Positions 54,921-64,000 of a stretch of 64,000 bases of DNA are shown here, piece after piece (the stretch's first letter is position 1; the number at the start of each line of letters is the position of its first letter). The stretch covers positions 16,968,001-17,032,000 of the forward strand of contig NC_135365.1 in NCBI RefSeq assembly GCF_051622035.1, given 5' to 3'. The DNA comes from Arctopsyche grandis (lineage: Eukaryota; Arthropoda; Insecta; Trichoptera; Hydropsychidae). Both the position numbers and the translations under genes were made by a program. The notes under the pieces were generated by a model. It was given only the letters and a program-made list of their open reading frames with translations. It searched no databases and had not been told where the DNA came from.

Positions 54921-55320
54921 CAGCAGCATAGCTCGGTCGTTAAGCTTCTGCCTAGCACCGAGAGGCGCCGGGTTCGATCTCATCAGCTGACCTCGATTAA
55001 AAAGATTATCTATAGTGATGTTGGTCAGACCTGGATATTTGTGATCCAAGTCGATCGTTTCCTATCAGAGTTTGTCAATTAAAAATTGGCTAAAACCTTC
55101 CTACCTACTATGTCACCACTATTTGAGCATGATTAATGTACAATAAAATTTATGTACAATTCATAGATGTCTCGTTCAATTGCGAGTTTTCAGTGTCTCA
55201 TAATTCAGCGACTTGTATAATAAAAATGCTGTATTGTTTTTAACTGGCCAGGAAGGCGCTTTGGGGTCTACCTGTAAGGCCTTCCTGGTATAAAATGTAA
55301 TAAAATAAAAATAATAAAAA
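54921..55320 (+). mobile_element. SINE, full-length-looking
   Basis: CAGCAGCATAGCTCGGTCGT head, GCCGGGTTCGATCTC B box, body and 3' end TGTAAGGCCTTCCTGG as in 46625-47060, tail AATAAAATAAAAATAATAAA. Confidence 0.85.
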
Positions 55321-56811
55321 TATCTAAAAGATTTTTTTTAGTTTGTCATAGGGCCCGGGATTCCTCCAGCATACAATATCTGTGCACCAAGCTATCGATA
55401 TGTGTACTAAAAAATGATATTTGTGCTAAAAAAGGGAATACGATATTTTTTTCGCATATACATATATGCATATACATACATACATACATACTCTATTTGC
55501 GCTTTAAGAGCGCTCTGTGTATAATAGTCGACTGCATCATTTTAACACGTTCTTGCATACGCAAGGGAACATTAATTTCATCGTCGACGTAGGCAAAATA
55601 TGTCTTAATCTGCGTCGGCTCATGTCGGCATTTACGCAACTGGAATAAGAATTTCCAACGCTTCTCGCCGAGGCTCGTTTTCCAGTGCATTTCGCGAACA
55701 CAACGGGTCTATTGAAAATTCCCGTAGGCGAGTGCATAATCCCCGTCCGCTTGAATGGCGCATTGTATGAAAAGTGTCATGCAAATATTTTTCACGGGCT
55801 TTCATGTGTCGTCTACGGTGTGTTTGTAGCCGCGTGTTGTTTCCCCCCCGTGGTGTATGTAGCACCGCAATAACACTTAAAACTTTTAGCGCTGCACAAA
55901 AGATAAACTGCCTTGCACTTATTGCATCGCCTCTGAATATATGTATGCATGTGTATGGAAAATCTGGTTGGGGTGAGACGCCTTCGCGTTCTGAATAGCC
56001 GAGTGACCTGGGAAAGCTGTGCCATCCGTTATGGTGTTTCTGCGGTGTATGATTTCTCTATGATGGGTGTTTTGGGGTGGTAAGTTCTGTCGAGTTGGAG
56101 GAAAAATGTTATACCGCATACAAATGTATGAATAGAGTTCGAATACTTTGGGTATTCGATTTCATATTGAATGCACTCGGGTAGCTGATGCAGTTGTATA
56201 TGTATGCAACTTTGAAAAGTATTATTGTTAAGTCGTTTATGTCTCAGTTGTTTTATTGATTTATTCTCTTTATAGTATTACAAGACTTTTTGTAGCGTGT
56301 CTTCAAGATGGGGATAAACAATTAATGGTGTATACAATTTTTTTTATCATTTTATAGATATTGTATCATTGATTCATTGATTGAGAAATTTAGCTGTATA
56401 TTTTTAGATAAACATACACTACTGAGTCGTAAGATTGTTGTTGAAGCCTTCTTAAATATTTATTTTATATTTTTTATCTCATAGTGTTGCCTTTATCCAT
56501 CGATGGGCCGAGGTAATATTTGTCACTACCTATGCTGTAAAAGTGGAAAAGTAAGCAGTAAAGAAACCATTGCTTTTTTCGTACTTAATCGTACATATAT
56601 TGAGATACATACATATGTACATATATACGAAAGTTTTAAAAGATCGTGAGAAAATTTAATATCGTTTTTTCTTAAAATCTTAAGCCCAACTTGCAACTTC
56701 TATTTAAATTTTGCCGATTTTCCATCACTTATTATTTAATAATAAGTAAAGTGAAATATATTACAAAGATTACATTTGAAAGTGCTAAGTTGATGGGCTA
56801 TTCAAGAATTT
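55321..56811. other. Intergenic; GC-richer block 55500-56090
   Basis: 55500-56090 is GC-richer, with overlapping short frames on both strands and no domain. No window repeat match. Confidence 0.4.
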
Positions 56812-56985
56812 ACAATTTTAAATGCTTTTTATTATTAAGTAAGTACATACATAGGTTCACAGTATGTACATCCGTTTGGATAGCTATTGATCTACTGATA
56901 ATTTTCTATTTTAAATTTTTATTTTTTTCTGTCAGTAATTATAGTATTATATTATTTTAATGTTGGCGTACAGCACAGTAGAAAA
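56812..56985 (+). mobile_element. Jockey-like LINE 3' end, copy 2 (complement orientation)
   Basis: TTTTAAATGCTTTTTATTATTA, GATCTACTGATAATTTTCTA and ATAGTATTATATTATTTTAATG match 26925-27090 in the same orientation, so the LINE reads on the minus strand. No coding part follows. Confidence 0.6.
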
Positions 56986-58092
56986 CAAATTATGTATTTT
57001 AAAAATGTGGGCTATTCAAAAATGAAAATCTGTACGTATTTATATGGTACTTAATAAAGTATGGATGGCGTCAAAGTTTAAAGCTTTCATCTATGAAAAA
57101 AATTCTACTAGTAATTTTCCTCCGAAAATAGCGTTGATAATTTATAATTCAAAGTTAATGGAGCTTACGTTTTCTCATCAAAATTTATTTTTTTTATATA
57201 TAATCTCATCATCCAAGCATTACGAGGCAATATGGCCGCGTGGAAAATTCTAACCCCCGTCGCGTTCCGAATTTTCTCGCGCCCTTTTATCCTCCTCATT
57301 TTCACGGCTAGTTAAGCGTCATCGCCGGTGACTCTCACCTGGCCTGAATTATCAAATCACACCCAGATTCCCCGGTTTCATTACTCATTTATGACGCGAG
57401 CTTACTCTTGTCTCCCACCACCCACCACTGCCACCACCACATACCATCCCCCATAGCAGAGTTTTGCGAGGCCGTTGTTTATAATGCTGTCGTCGCAGGT
57501 AAAGCCTCCACAGCCTCTCACACATGTGTATAAACTATACACGAGAGTTCGAGATACATTTTTGCAGAGAGAGACGTAAAATATTCTCCGACGTGTCTGA
57601 GTTATAATACTGCAGTGTCAGGTCGCGGTTCACGTGGTTATTCTTTACGATGCACGCGATGACGTCGCCAACAAAACGTGGATGTGAAGTCTCCATTAAC
57701 GTTAGACTGGCATCAATCATATATTACGGCCATTGTCGTTGGTGGCTTTTTGTCGTCTACTAACCGAGCGAGAGGGGATTCTTTAAAATTTGCAAGTCCT
57801 CTTTAAAAGTTGAGGGTGATTTATAAGATGGTGGGTGTTGAGTGTCGCGCTTCACTGCTAACGATGCACGGTTAACACTAGTTGACGAAGCGGTTTAGTT
57901 CAGATGAGGTGCTAGTTAATGTTCAAAGATGGTATCTACGTGCATATAATGATCTAAGCGTAATTGATATAATTTACATACATTTAATTTTTTAGATTCA
58001 GTCTTCTTTCTATACTTACATATATATGTGGGTATGTTGCTTTGTTCGAAGAAGAAAGTTTTTGATAAATGTATATTGCTTTTGATGATATA
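56986..58092. other. Intergenic; GC-richer block 57220-57780
   Basis: GC-richer block without repeat matches; CCACCA-rich near 57415-57440. No gene recognised. Confidence 0.4.
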
Positions 58093-58183
58093 CAGACGTG
58101 TGACACAATGGATGGACCACTAAGGTTAAATAGTAAAACAGGCTACTGAACCTTAGTGGTCTATCCACTGTGTCACACATCTG
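58093..58183. repeat. 35-bp inverted repeat, 21-nt loop
   Basis: Arms 58093-58127 and 58149-58183 match inversely at 32 of 35 positions. As RNA from the plus strand one of the three differences is a G:U pair. Could be a hairpin element or a small-RNA precursor. Confidence 0.85.
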
Positions 58184-58329
58184 CATGTCCTTGGTATAAA
58201 GAGGAGCGACAAAGGTGAAAGGTTTGATAGGAGTAGATGACATTATGAAGTGAGTGAATAGATTGAAAAGGTAATGGAAACGATAGACGAAAGGTGTACA
58301 TACAATAGAAGTTCCAGAATGATGTCCGA

Positions 58330-58440
58330 GATGGAGAGACGAATTGCACCAAGTGAAATGATTACACAAAGAAAGGAATGTGTTTGAGAGGCTTCCATCC
58401 AATAATAGTGAGTATCCAGTTGTCAATAATGATGATTTTC
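58330..58440 (+). mobile_element. RTE-like LINE 3' end, degraded
   Basis: GTTTGAGAGGCTTCCATCCA followed by GTGAGTATCCAGTTG corresponds to the LINE terminus. Weak. Confidence 0.4.
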
Positions 58441-58709
58441 TGTATATCATGTTGAGTAGCAAAACTACAAATTGAATAACAAGTAAGAATATTCATGGGG
58501 TTAGTCTTTTACTCTTCGTTATTTTAGTTATACATATGTATGTATGTACATATGTATCTTATTTTTCTCATGCCTGATTCAGGCGTCAGTTTCTTACCAA
58601 TTTCAGACAATTTCTTGGATTTGTTCAACTTCAAGTGTTATTTTAAAATCCGGAGTAGGAATTTGAGAACATACAAGTTTACGAGAATTAAGTTCGGGAG
58701 TTTATTCAG
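58441..58709. other. Intergenic, A+T-rich
   Basis: ATTTTAAAATCCGGAGTAGG to TTCGGGAGTTTAT (58635-58705) recurs at 59450-59525, an unassigned direct repeat about 820 bp apart. Confidence 0.45.
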
Positions 58710-58960
58710 CCTTTATATCATTACATACGTACTTAAGTGGCCCATGCCTCTTAGTAATACATTTAATTATGTACATTAGCTTAAGCCGGGTTCATAATTT
58801 TGAACGAAATCCAAATCATTGAAATCTTTTTGATTGAAATCCCACACATTTTATATATTTATAGTTTATATTTTCGTTTATTTGTTATTGAAATATTGTT
58901 TAAATTGCATTTTTATTTTATTTTATAATTATTTTTTTATATTTAGTGCATTAATAAAAA
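58710..58960 (-). mobile_element. Repeat A, copy 5
   Basis: TATCATTACATACGTACTTA, AGCTTAAGCCGGGTTCATAA, TTGAAATCTTTTTGATTGAA, TTTATTTTATTTTATAATTA; inverse of copy 1. Confidence 0.7.
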
Positions 58961-60889
58961 TTAAACTTAATGATTTCCTTAAAATAAATATTTTTTTTAT
59001 GTAATTGCTCTTCTTTTTTTTAATTGTTTATTTTACTGTTTTCTATTTTGAGTTATTTATATTTCTTTGTTTTTGATTTTTTATCTCTTTTGATATTTGT
59101 ATAATTTTATGAATTACCATTTCCAAGTTTTCTTAAATACATAAATAAAAGTATATATGTACATATATACATATATACGAGGCTTTGTGGCCGTGAGAAA
59201 ATTTTACATCGACATTTTGATTTTTATCTTTCAAAATCTATCGATCATTATATGTGTCGCTCTCTGATCACATTTTCGTGGTTTCAAAAAATATATTTGG
59301 AAATGTTTTCTGTGTTTTTTTACTATTGATGAAGAGAAGAAGGATTGATAGAAACGGATTTTTTTCTAACGGAACTAACTTACATGAGTGTAAGTTTTAC
59401 ATTCAAAATTTCACGAATATTTCTTGCACAACATAAAAGCAAACTTAAAGTGTTATTTTAAAATCCAGAGTAGGACTTTGAGAACATATACATATGTTTA
59501 CGAGATTTAAGTTCGGGAATTTATCGATTCTTCTGAAGTATTCTGAAGGTATGTAAACATGAGTTTTATTTTATTGCACACAAAAATACGAAAAATTAAT
59601 GTTGTTTATGCGATTTTGACATTTGTATATATGTACATATGTACAGGTGTGTTTACATAGTTAGTATAGCGAATCGGTCTCGCTTCGATACAGAGATTAT
59701 TATTGCAACATTTCATATTATTATGAGAGCAGCTGCCGCACCGTCGGTTCTGGCGAACAGACGCAATAAAATTCGCGATAAAAGTTTTAAATGCGAAAAG
59801 TTCAGCATTGTTAGAGGTTAATGACGAGGAATTAATGTTTCTTAAATCGATTGCCCAAATTTCGCCATCAAATAAAATCCACTCCATAATGCATTTTGAA
59901 AACGCGCTTCAGTGAAATATCTCGACAGCACTCCATCGTGTATTTATGAATTTATTTTTGCCGAAAGTTAGCATATACATACATATGTATGTATGTATAT
60001 CGTTTCCGCTAGTGGATCTGTATATGTGAATATGTAGGAAAACTAGCAGGCCAGTCGTAGTTTTTTATGCATATTTTTTATTATGCTTCTTGTATTTCTC
60101 ATTATGCAAATCTATGCTGGAATCTGTATGGCTTTTTGTATGGAAGATTTATTGAACTAGTGGTCTACCGCCACTTAAAAGGTTCACCTATGGCAAATCC
60201 TGTACAACTGTACAATTGGCGAACATCCAAAATCCTTACATAAAACGAGGATCATCTCTAGCCAAAATACAACCCACCGTGTATGTAATTCTGTGTGTGT
60301 GTCTGCGTGTGTTGGGGGGCTCATTTATAATTCTGGTATTTCTCCAACTTGTCATTGCTCGATTTAACAGGAGTCTTATTTGAAAATAAATTCCGCGCGT
60401 TCCCCTCACCGCCCCTCGGGGCTATTTATGCCCCATCTCTATATTTAACGCAACCTTTTTTTTATCCTATTACGTTCTTAGGGATTCCTAACATTGTTAG
60501 AGTTTACTTATTATCCCGAAAGAACGGAGAGAAAATAAATAAACCTTACAACTAGCCCTTAATATTCGACCGAGTTTTCTACCTACGGGCGCGCGAGCCA
60601 TTTACTTCCTCTTCCGTCGTATACATTTTTTTAATATTTTTCTTTAAGATATTATATTATTAATATTATATTATGTTTGTAGAGATTTTTTTAATATTTG
60701 AATTTACGATCCACCGTAAAAATAATACGGAGAAATTACGGTAAATATTACCTGTCATAAACAGTCTATTCTTAAAATTAATATAAGATCAAACACTATT
60801 TTTTTCCGTTTTGATTATGTTAATAAACCGTATTAAAAATATTATATATTATTTTCGGCAAAAATAAGTAGGAAATCATTTTCAGCAAT
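58961..60889. other. Intergenic; GC-richer 60340-60600
   Basis: Mostly A+T-rich. Nothing recognised apart from the 59450-59525 repeat of 58635-58705. Confidence 0.4.
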
Positions 60890-61270
60890 TCAACATCCAC
60901 AGCTGGATGAAAGCTTATACAACACGCTTCCATTCGTCTTTGTGTTGCACAAATCTCATGGCAACAACACATACAAAAGTGCGGCACGGGACGCTACCAG
61001 CTGTGATGGCAGTATTTTCATGTTAGTGTTAATTAGTAGGATCTTATTATTTCGTTAAGTTTTTCCTGCATTCCTTCAAATATGGAAATTACTGTTATCA
61101 GTCACTGTCATTTCAATATAAGGATAAAATAACACCGAATATACTCCAGGAGGTGAATTTTGCCAAAGATCTCAATGGTACAAATTTGACTTCTTTCGTC
61201 TTCTTTGAAGCCTTCTTTTAACATTTTCTCAGGTACCATTCTAGCACTTTTTAGTTCATATTTCGCCTAT
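60890..61270 (-). mobile_element. RTE-like LINE 3' end, split
   Basis: CATCCACAGCTGGATGAAAG and ACACGCTTCCATTCGTCTTT at 60895-60945, then GAAGCCTTCTTTTAACATTT and CAGGTACCATTCTAGCACTT at 61205-61245. The ~250 bp between are unrelated, so the copy is interrupted. Confidence 0.6.
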
Positions 61271-61549
61271 TGAATATTTTTTATTCATCTTTCGCCTATT
61301 CAAAATCTTCACTTTCTCCATCATATCAACTATCTTTGTTATATTTCTTACCCATGTATTCTGTTTCTTATCTTAAAATATGTAATACATATTTATTATA
61401 AAAGTAATATTGTTATACTCGTAAAATATTTAATTTTTCGTAGTAAGCATCCAGTAGATGAATAATGTGTATGTTTTATTAGAATGTAATTCAGAATACA
61501 TATCAATATTGTATTGAACATTTCTTTAATATATAATTTTTTTTGATAG
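61271..61549. other. Intergenic, A+T-rich
   Basis: Nothing recognised. Confidence 0.4.
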
Positions 61550-61936
61550 TGTTGCGTATGGGTGGGTGGAGGATCCAAGTAAAAGGCCAACAGTCGTTTC
61601 ACAGCATTTATTAATGATTAAGGAGTTACACGCACTGTCCCTGCTCAGTCCAGAAATGACCTGATATCGCCTACGTACCGCCTTATAAAGGGTAGATCTC
61701 TCAAGACGCCTAATCTGTTTACCTGTTGTATAGTCACGTATTCGGATATGTATTTCCACGACATTGGGTCTCCCCGTACCGATTCTGAGAAATAACTAAT
61801 AACGGTCATTGTTTAGCCTAAATGCACTTACGAGTCCAGATATAATCCTTGGAAGTAAGTGCGAGCACTTAGTTAACCCGATAACAGATATCCGTTGGTC
61901 TAAGTGCAATTCGCTCAATCCGCGGCGTACGTAACA
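61550..61936 (-). mobile_element. Solo LTR, family S, copy 3
   Basis: 387 bp, plus TGTTGCGTATGGGTGGG ... CGGCGTACGTAACA, flanked by ATAG (61546-61549, 61937-61940). Shares GGAGGATCCAAGTAAAAGGC and CACAGCATTTATT with the others. No internal region. Confidence 0.8.
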
Positions 61937-61974
61937 ATAGTATTTAAAATATAATAACAGTAATCAGCAACATA

Positions 61975-62335
61975 GTTCAGTAGTAAGCGTGTAATATAAA
62001 CTGAGGGGTTACGGGTTCAATCCCTGGCCTAGTGTTTCTTGCAAGGCCTTGAATACATATATGTGACTCCAAGTTAAACGTTTGCTATCAAAGTTTGCCA
62101 ATTTATTTGATTTTATTGTTGAAATGGTGCGAAAAAAATTGGTCCACCATTATTTGTATATAATTTCAAATTTATAATAATAATATTATTTATTTATATA
62201 AAGTACATATTTTTATTTATATAAAGTATTATTTATTTATATAAAGTACATATGTATGTACAAATTCGGCCATACATAAGTGTCGCCTTGGGGCAAAACC
62301 CGTAATGGCCCATAGAAAATATAAATTAAAAAAAT
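61975..62335 (+). mobile_element. SINE, interrupted copy
   Basis: CAGCAACATAGTTCAGTAGT head, ACGGGTTCAATCCCTGG B box, body to 'ATTGTTGAAATGG'; a TTATTTATATAAAGTACATA tandem (62186-62254, three units) precedes the 3' piece CGCCTTGGGGCAAAACCCGT. Confidence 0.7.
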
Positions 62336-63245
62336 TATAATAGTTGCCACAATGGTTGTCAATTTATGCAGCGTCATCAATGGCGTAGCGTCGTCTCAAT
62401 AATAGGACTACTTAAATTTATATTTATTTTCACAGAGACCGACCACGCCGTCTCAACACTGATGAACAAATGTTCGCATCTGCTCTCCCCCATCCTCCCC
62501 TTCCATCCTAAACAAATTAAAAACGGCGGGGACGAGGCAGAAATAACAAATGACAAAACGACAAATAAGCGTCCGCCGTGTTGTTCCTTTTCCCACTTTT
62601 TTTTTCTTTTTTTTCCGGGTGCTCTCGTTTCGTCTTCCACATTTCTCCCTTTATTCTGTCGGTTTTGAAATTGGATAATCCCCTATTTAGGACTTGTGCC
62701 GTTCACTTGCTCACATGTCGCCGTGAGATGAGACGTCCAACACGATGGGTGTCGTAAAAAATGAAGCGAGTTTAGAATTAAAACGACTGTGAATTGTGTA
62801 TTTCTGAGGGGATCCTGACAAATTTTATTACCATTCTTTCGCATTTGGACAAAGTTGGAATGTAGTTTATTTCACCTACACGGGTTCAAATTTCAAAGTG
62901 GCATTTATCAAAAAAAATCAGAATCTTATAACAATGACAAGATTAAAAATTTTCAGTTTAATAGTAATTACATTATAAAGGTATCAATAAGAAGAGGTTA
63001 GTAAAAATAAGATCAACGCAATACAAATATGTATTAAAATATATATTTTTGACTTTTAAAATTATCTTGATGATTAATTGCAATTATTACTTTAAAGCAA
63101 TGAAATTGTAATTTCAATTGAAATTGAAATTCTAATGCTCAATTTTATCCCCGCAAAACTAGATTTTGAGCTAAAGACTGCAAAATCAAAAAAACTGTAA
63201 AATCTGCGCATTTTTTAAACGTTCATATCTTATAAACGAGAGACA
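62336..63245. other. Intergenic; GC-richer 62370-62790
   Basis: Opposing 87-100 codon frames over 62370-62660 have no domain. Rest A+T-rich. Confidence 0.4.
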
Positions 63246-63715
63246 ATCATCAAAATCATTGTCATGAGACGTATGGAATTAGAATGGAGTGCATTTGGAC
63301 GAATGAATGTTGTTTTTAAATCAAAAATGTCACTCACTCTAACAAATGAAAAAGATACTACACAAAGTCAAATGCACTCAAAGAAGTATGGAACGTTGTA
63401 TGCTCGGCATAACGAGGAAAGAAAAGACAACGAAATACGTCGGTGAGAAGTATGACAAGGGTAGTGGATATAGTGGATAGAGGGAAGAGATTTATATGGT
63501 TATGGGTGGGGCAGGTGGCTAGAAAAATGGACAAAAGGTGGATAAATACGTGCTAGAATGGTACCCGAGAAAATGTAAAAGGGTAAAAAAAAACCGGAGG
63601 GATGTATGATAGACGAAACTAGAAAAATGTGTGGATGAGAGTTGCACAAAGAAGAGTGGAAGCGTGATAGAGAGGCTTTCATCCAGGAGTGGATAGTGAA
63701 TGGTTGTAGATAATG
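63246..63715 (+). pseudogene. RTE-like LINE C-terminal remnant, longest copy
   Basis: Changing frames give RRMELEWSAFGRMNVVFKSKM, MERCMLGITRKEKTTKYVG, GQVARKMDKRW, EWYPRKCKRV and the terminal TTTCATCCAGGAGTGG. This is the normal order at the C-terminus of RTE-type LINE proteins (after the RT). A deletion seems to remove the stretch between the first two blocks. Stops and frameshifts are frequent. Confidence 0.7.
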
Positions 63716-64000
63716 ATGATGGTGCGAATTATGTAAGTGGGTCAAATTTAGTTAATATTGGTCTCCACTTAGGTAACTTTTTTTATTGCTCAGTGCATAT
63801 ATAATTAAAATTATTTTGGTTTCAAATATAAACAAAGAGAAGTTAATTTGATTTTATTCGATCCTGTATCATTTTCAGTGTGGAAAATACGTACACATAA
63901 ACGTTCTGGAAGCGAACACGGTTTTTTTCCATTGATTGAAAATAATATAGGTGTTTTCGCGTTAAAGCTTAAGATACGAGTAATACGCATTCATAACGGC
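63716..64000. other. Intergenic, A+T-rich
   Basis: Nothing recognised to the window end. Confidence 0.4.

Noticed and set aside
54728-55370. GGGCCCGG-rich ends around a SINE
   Set aside because: The two GC-rich pieces are not clear inverse repeats; boundaries not supportable.

Overview
The window looks like A+T-rich insect genomic DNA with no complete host protein gene. The evidence is four eukaryotic-type tRNA-Pro genes with internal promoters, a Ty3/gypsy LTR retrotransposon, remains of RTE-, CR1- and jockey-like LINEs, a hAT transposon, tRNA-derived SINEs, many small inverted-repeat elements and long (TA)n tracts. The RTE 3' end phrase (CCACTGCTGGATGAAGG) resembles the 3' ends of RTE LINEs common in moths and relatives, so Lepidoptera or Trichoptera is a reasonable guess. 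The sequence does not prove the order.

Layout. 1-12 kb: an RTE-like LINE end, tRNA-Pro copy 1, an RTE-derived tandem array, a short coding-like piece (2923-3045, minus), a Helitron-like element, a solo LTR, a small inverted-repeat element and two degenerate tandem arrays. 12-23 kb: SINEs, (TA)n, a CR1-like fragment flanked by inverted arrays of 'ATTTCGGCG' units, GC-richer single-copy-looking stretches and tRNA-Pro copy 2. 23-34 kb: a near-perfect hairpin, a solo LTR beside two small elements with 9-bp target duplications, a jockey-like LINE 3' end, and an apparently intact 5.2-kb gypsy element (28414-33635, minus strand) inserted in the middle of an older small transposon. 34-50 kb: a 1.4-kb degraded hAT copy with perfect 8-bp duplication, (TA)n, tRNA-Pro copy 3, more LINE ends and SINEs. 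50-64 kb: tRNA-Pro copy 4, a 16-bp-period array, TA-flanked small elements, a SINE, a long hairpin, a third solo LTR and an RTE-like LINE end.

The only complete protein-coding unit is the gypsy element: gag, then pol reached by a probable -1 frameshift (slippery GGGAAAC, 5-nt spacer, 8-bp stem with possible pseudoknot), identical 297-bp LTRs, a tRNA-Leu-type primer site, a polypurine tract and a 4-bp target duplication. The four tRNA-Pro genes are near-identical in the body and share an upstream TGAC-containing element at a fixed distance. No coherent new defence, metabolic or secretion system is visible. The best leads are the gypsy frameshift signal, the tRNA-Pro upstream element, a recurring class of ~16-bp-period arrays, and the coding-like piece near 3 kb. 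Coordinates of old repeats are approximate to about 10-30 bp because they were set by eye.
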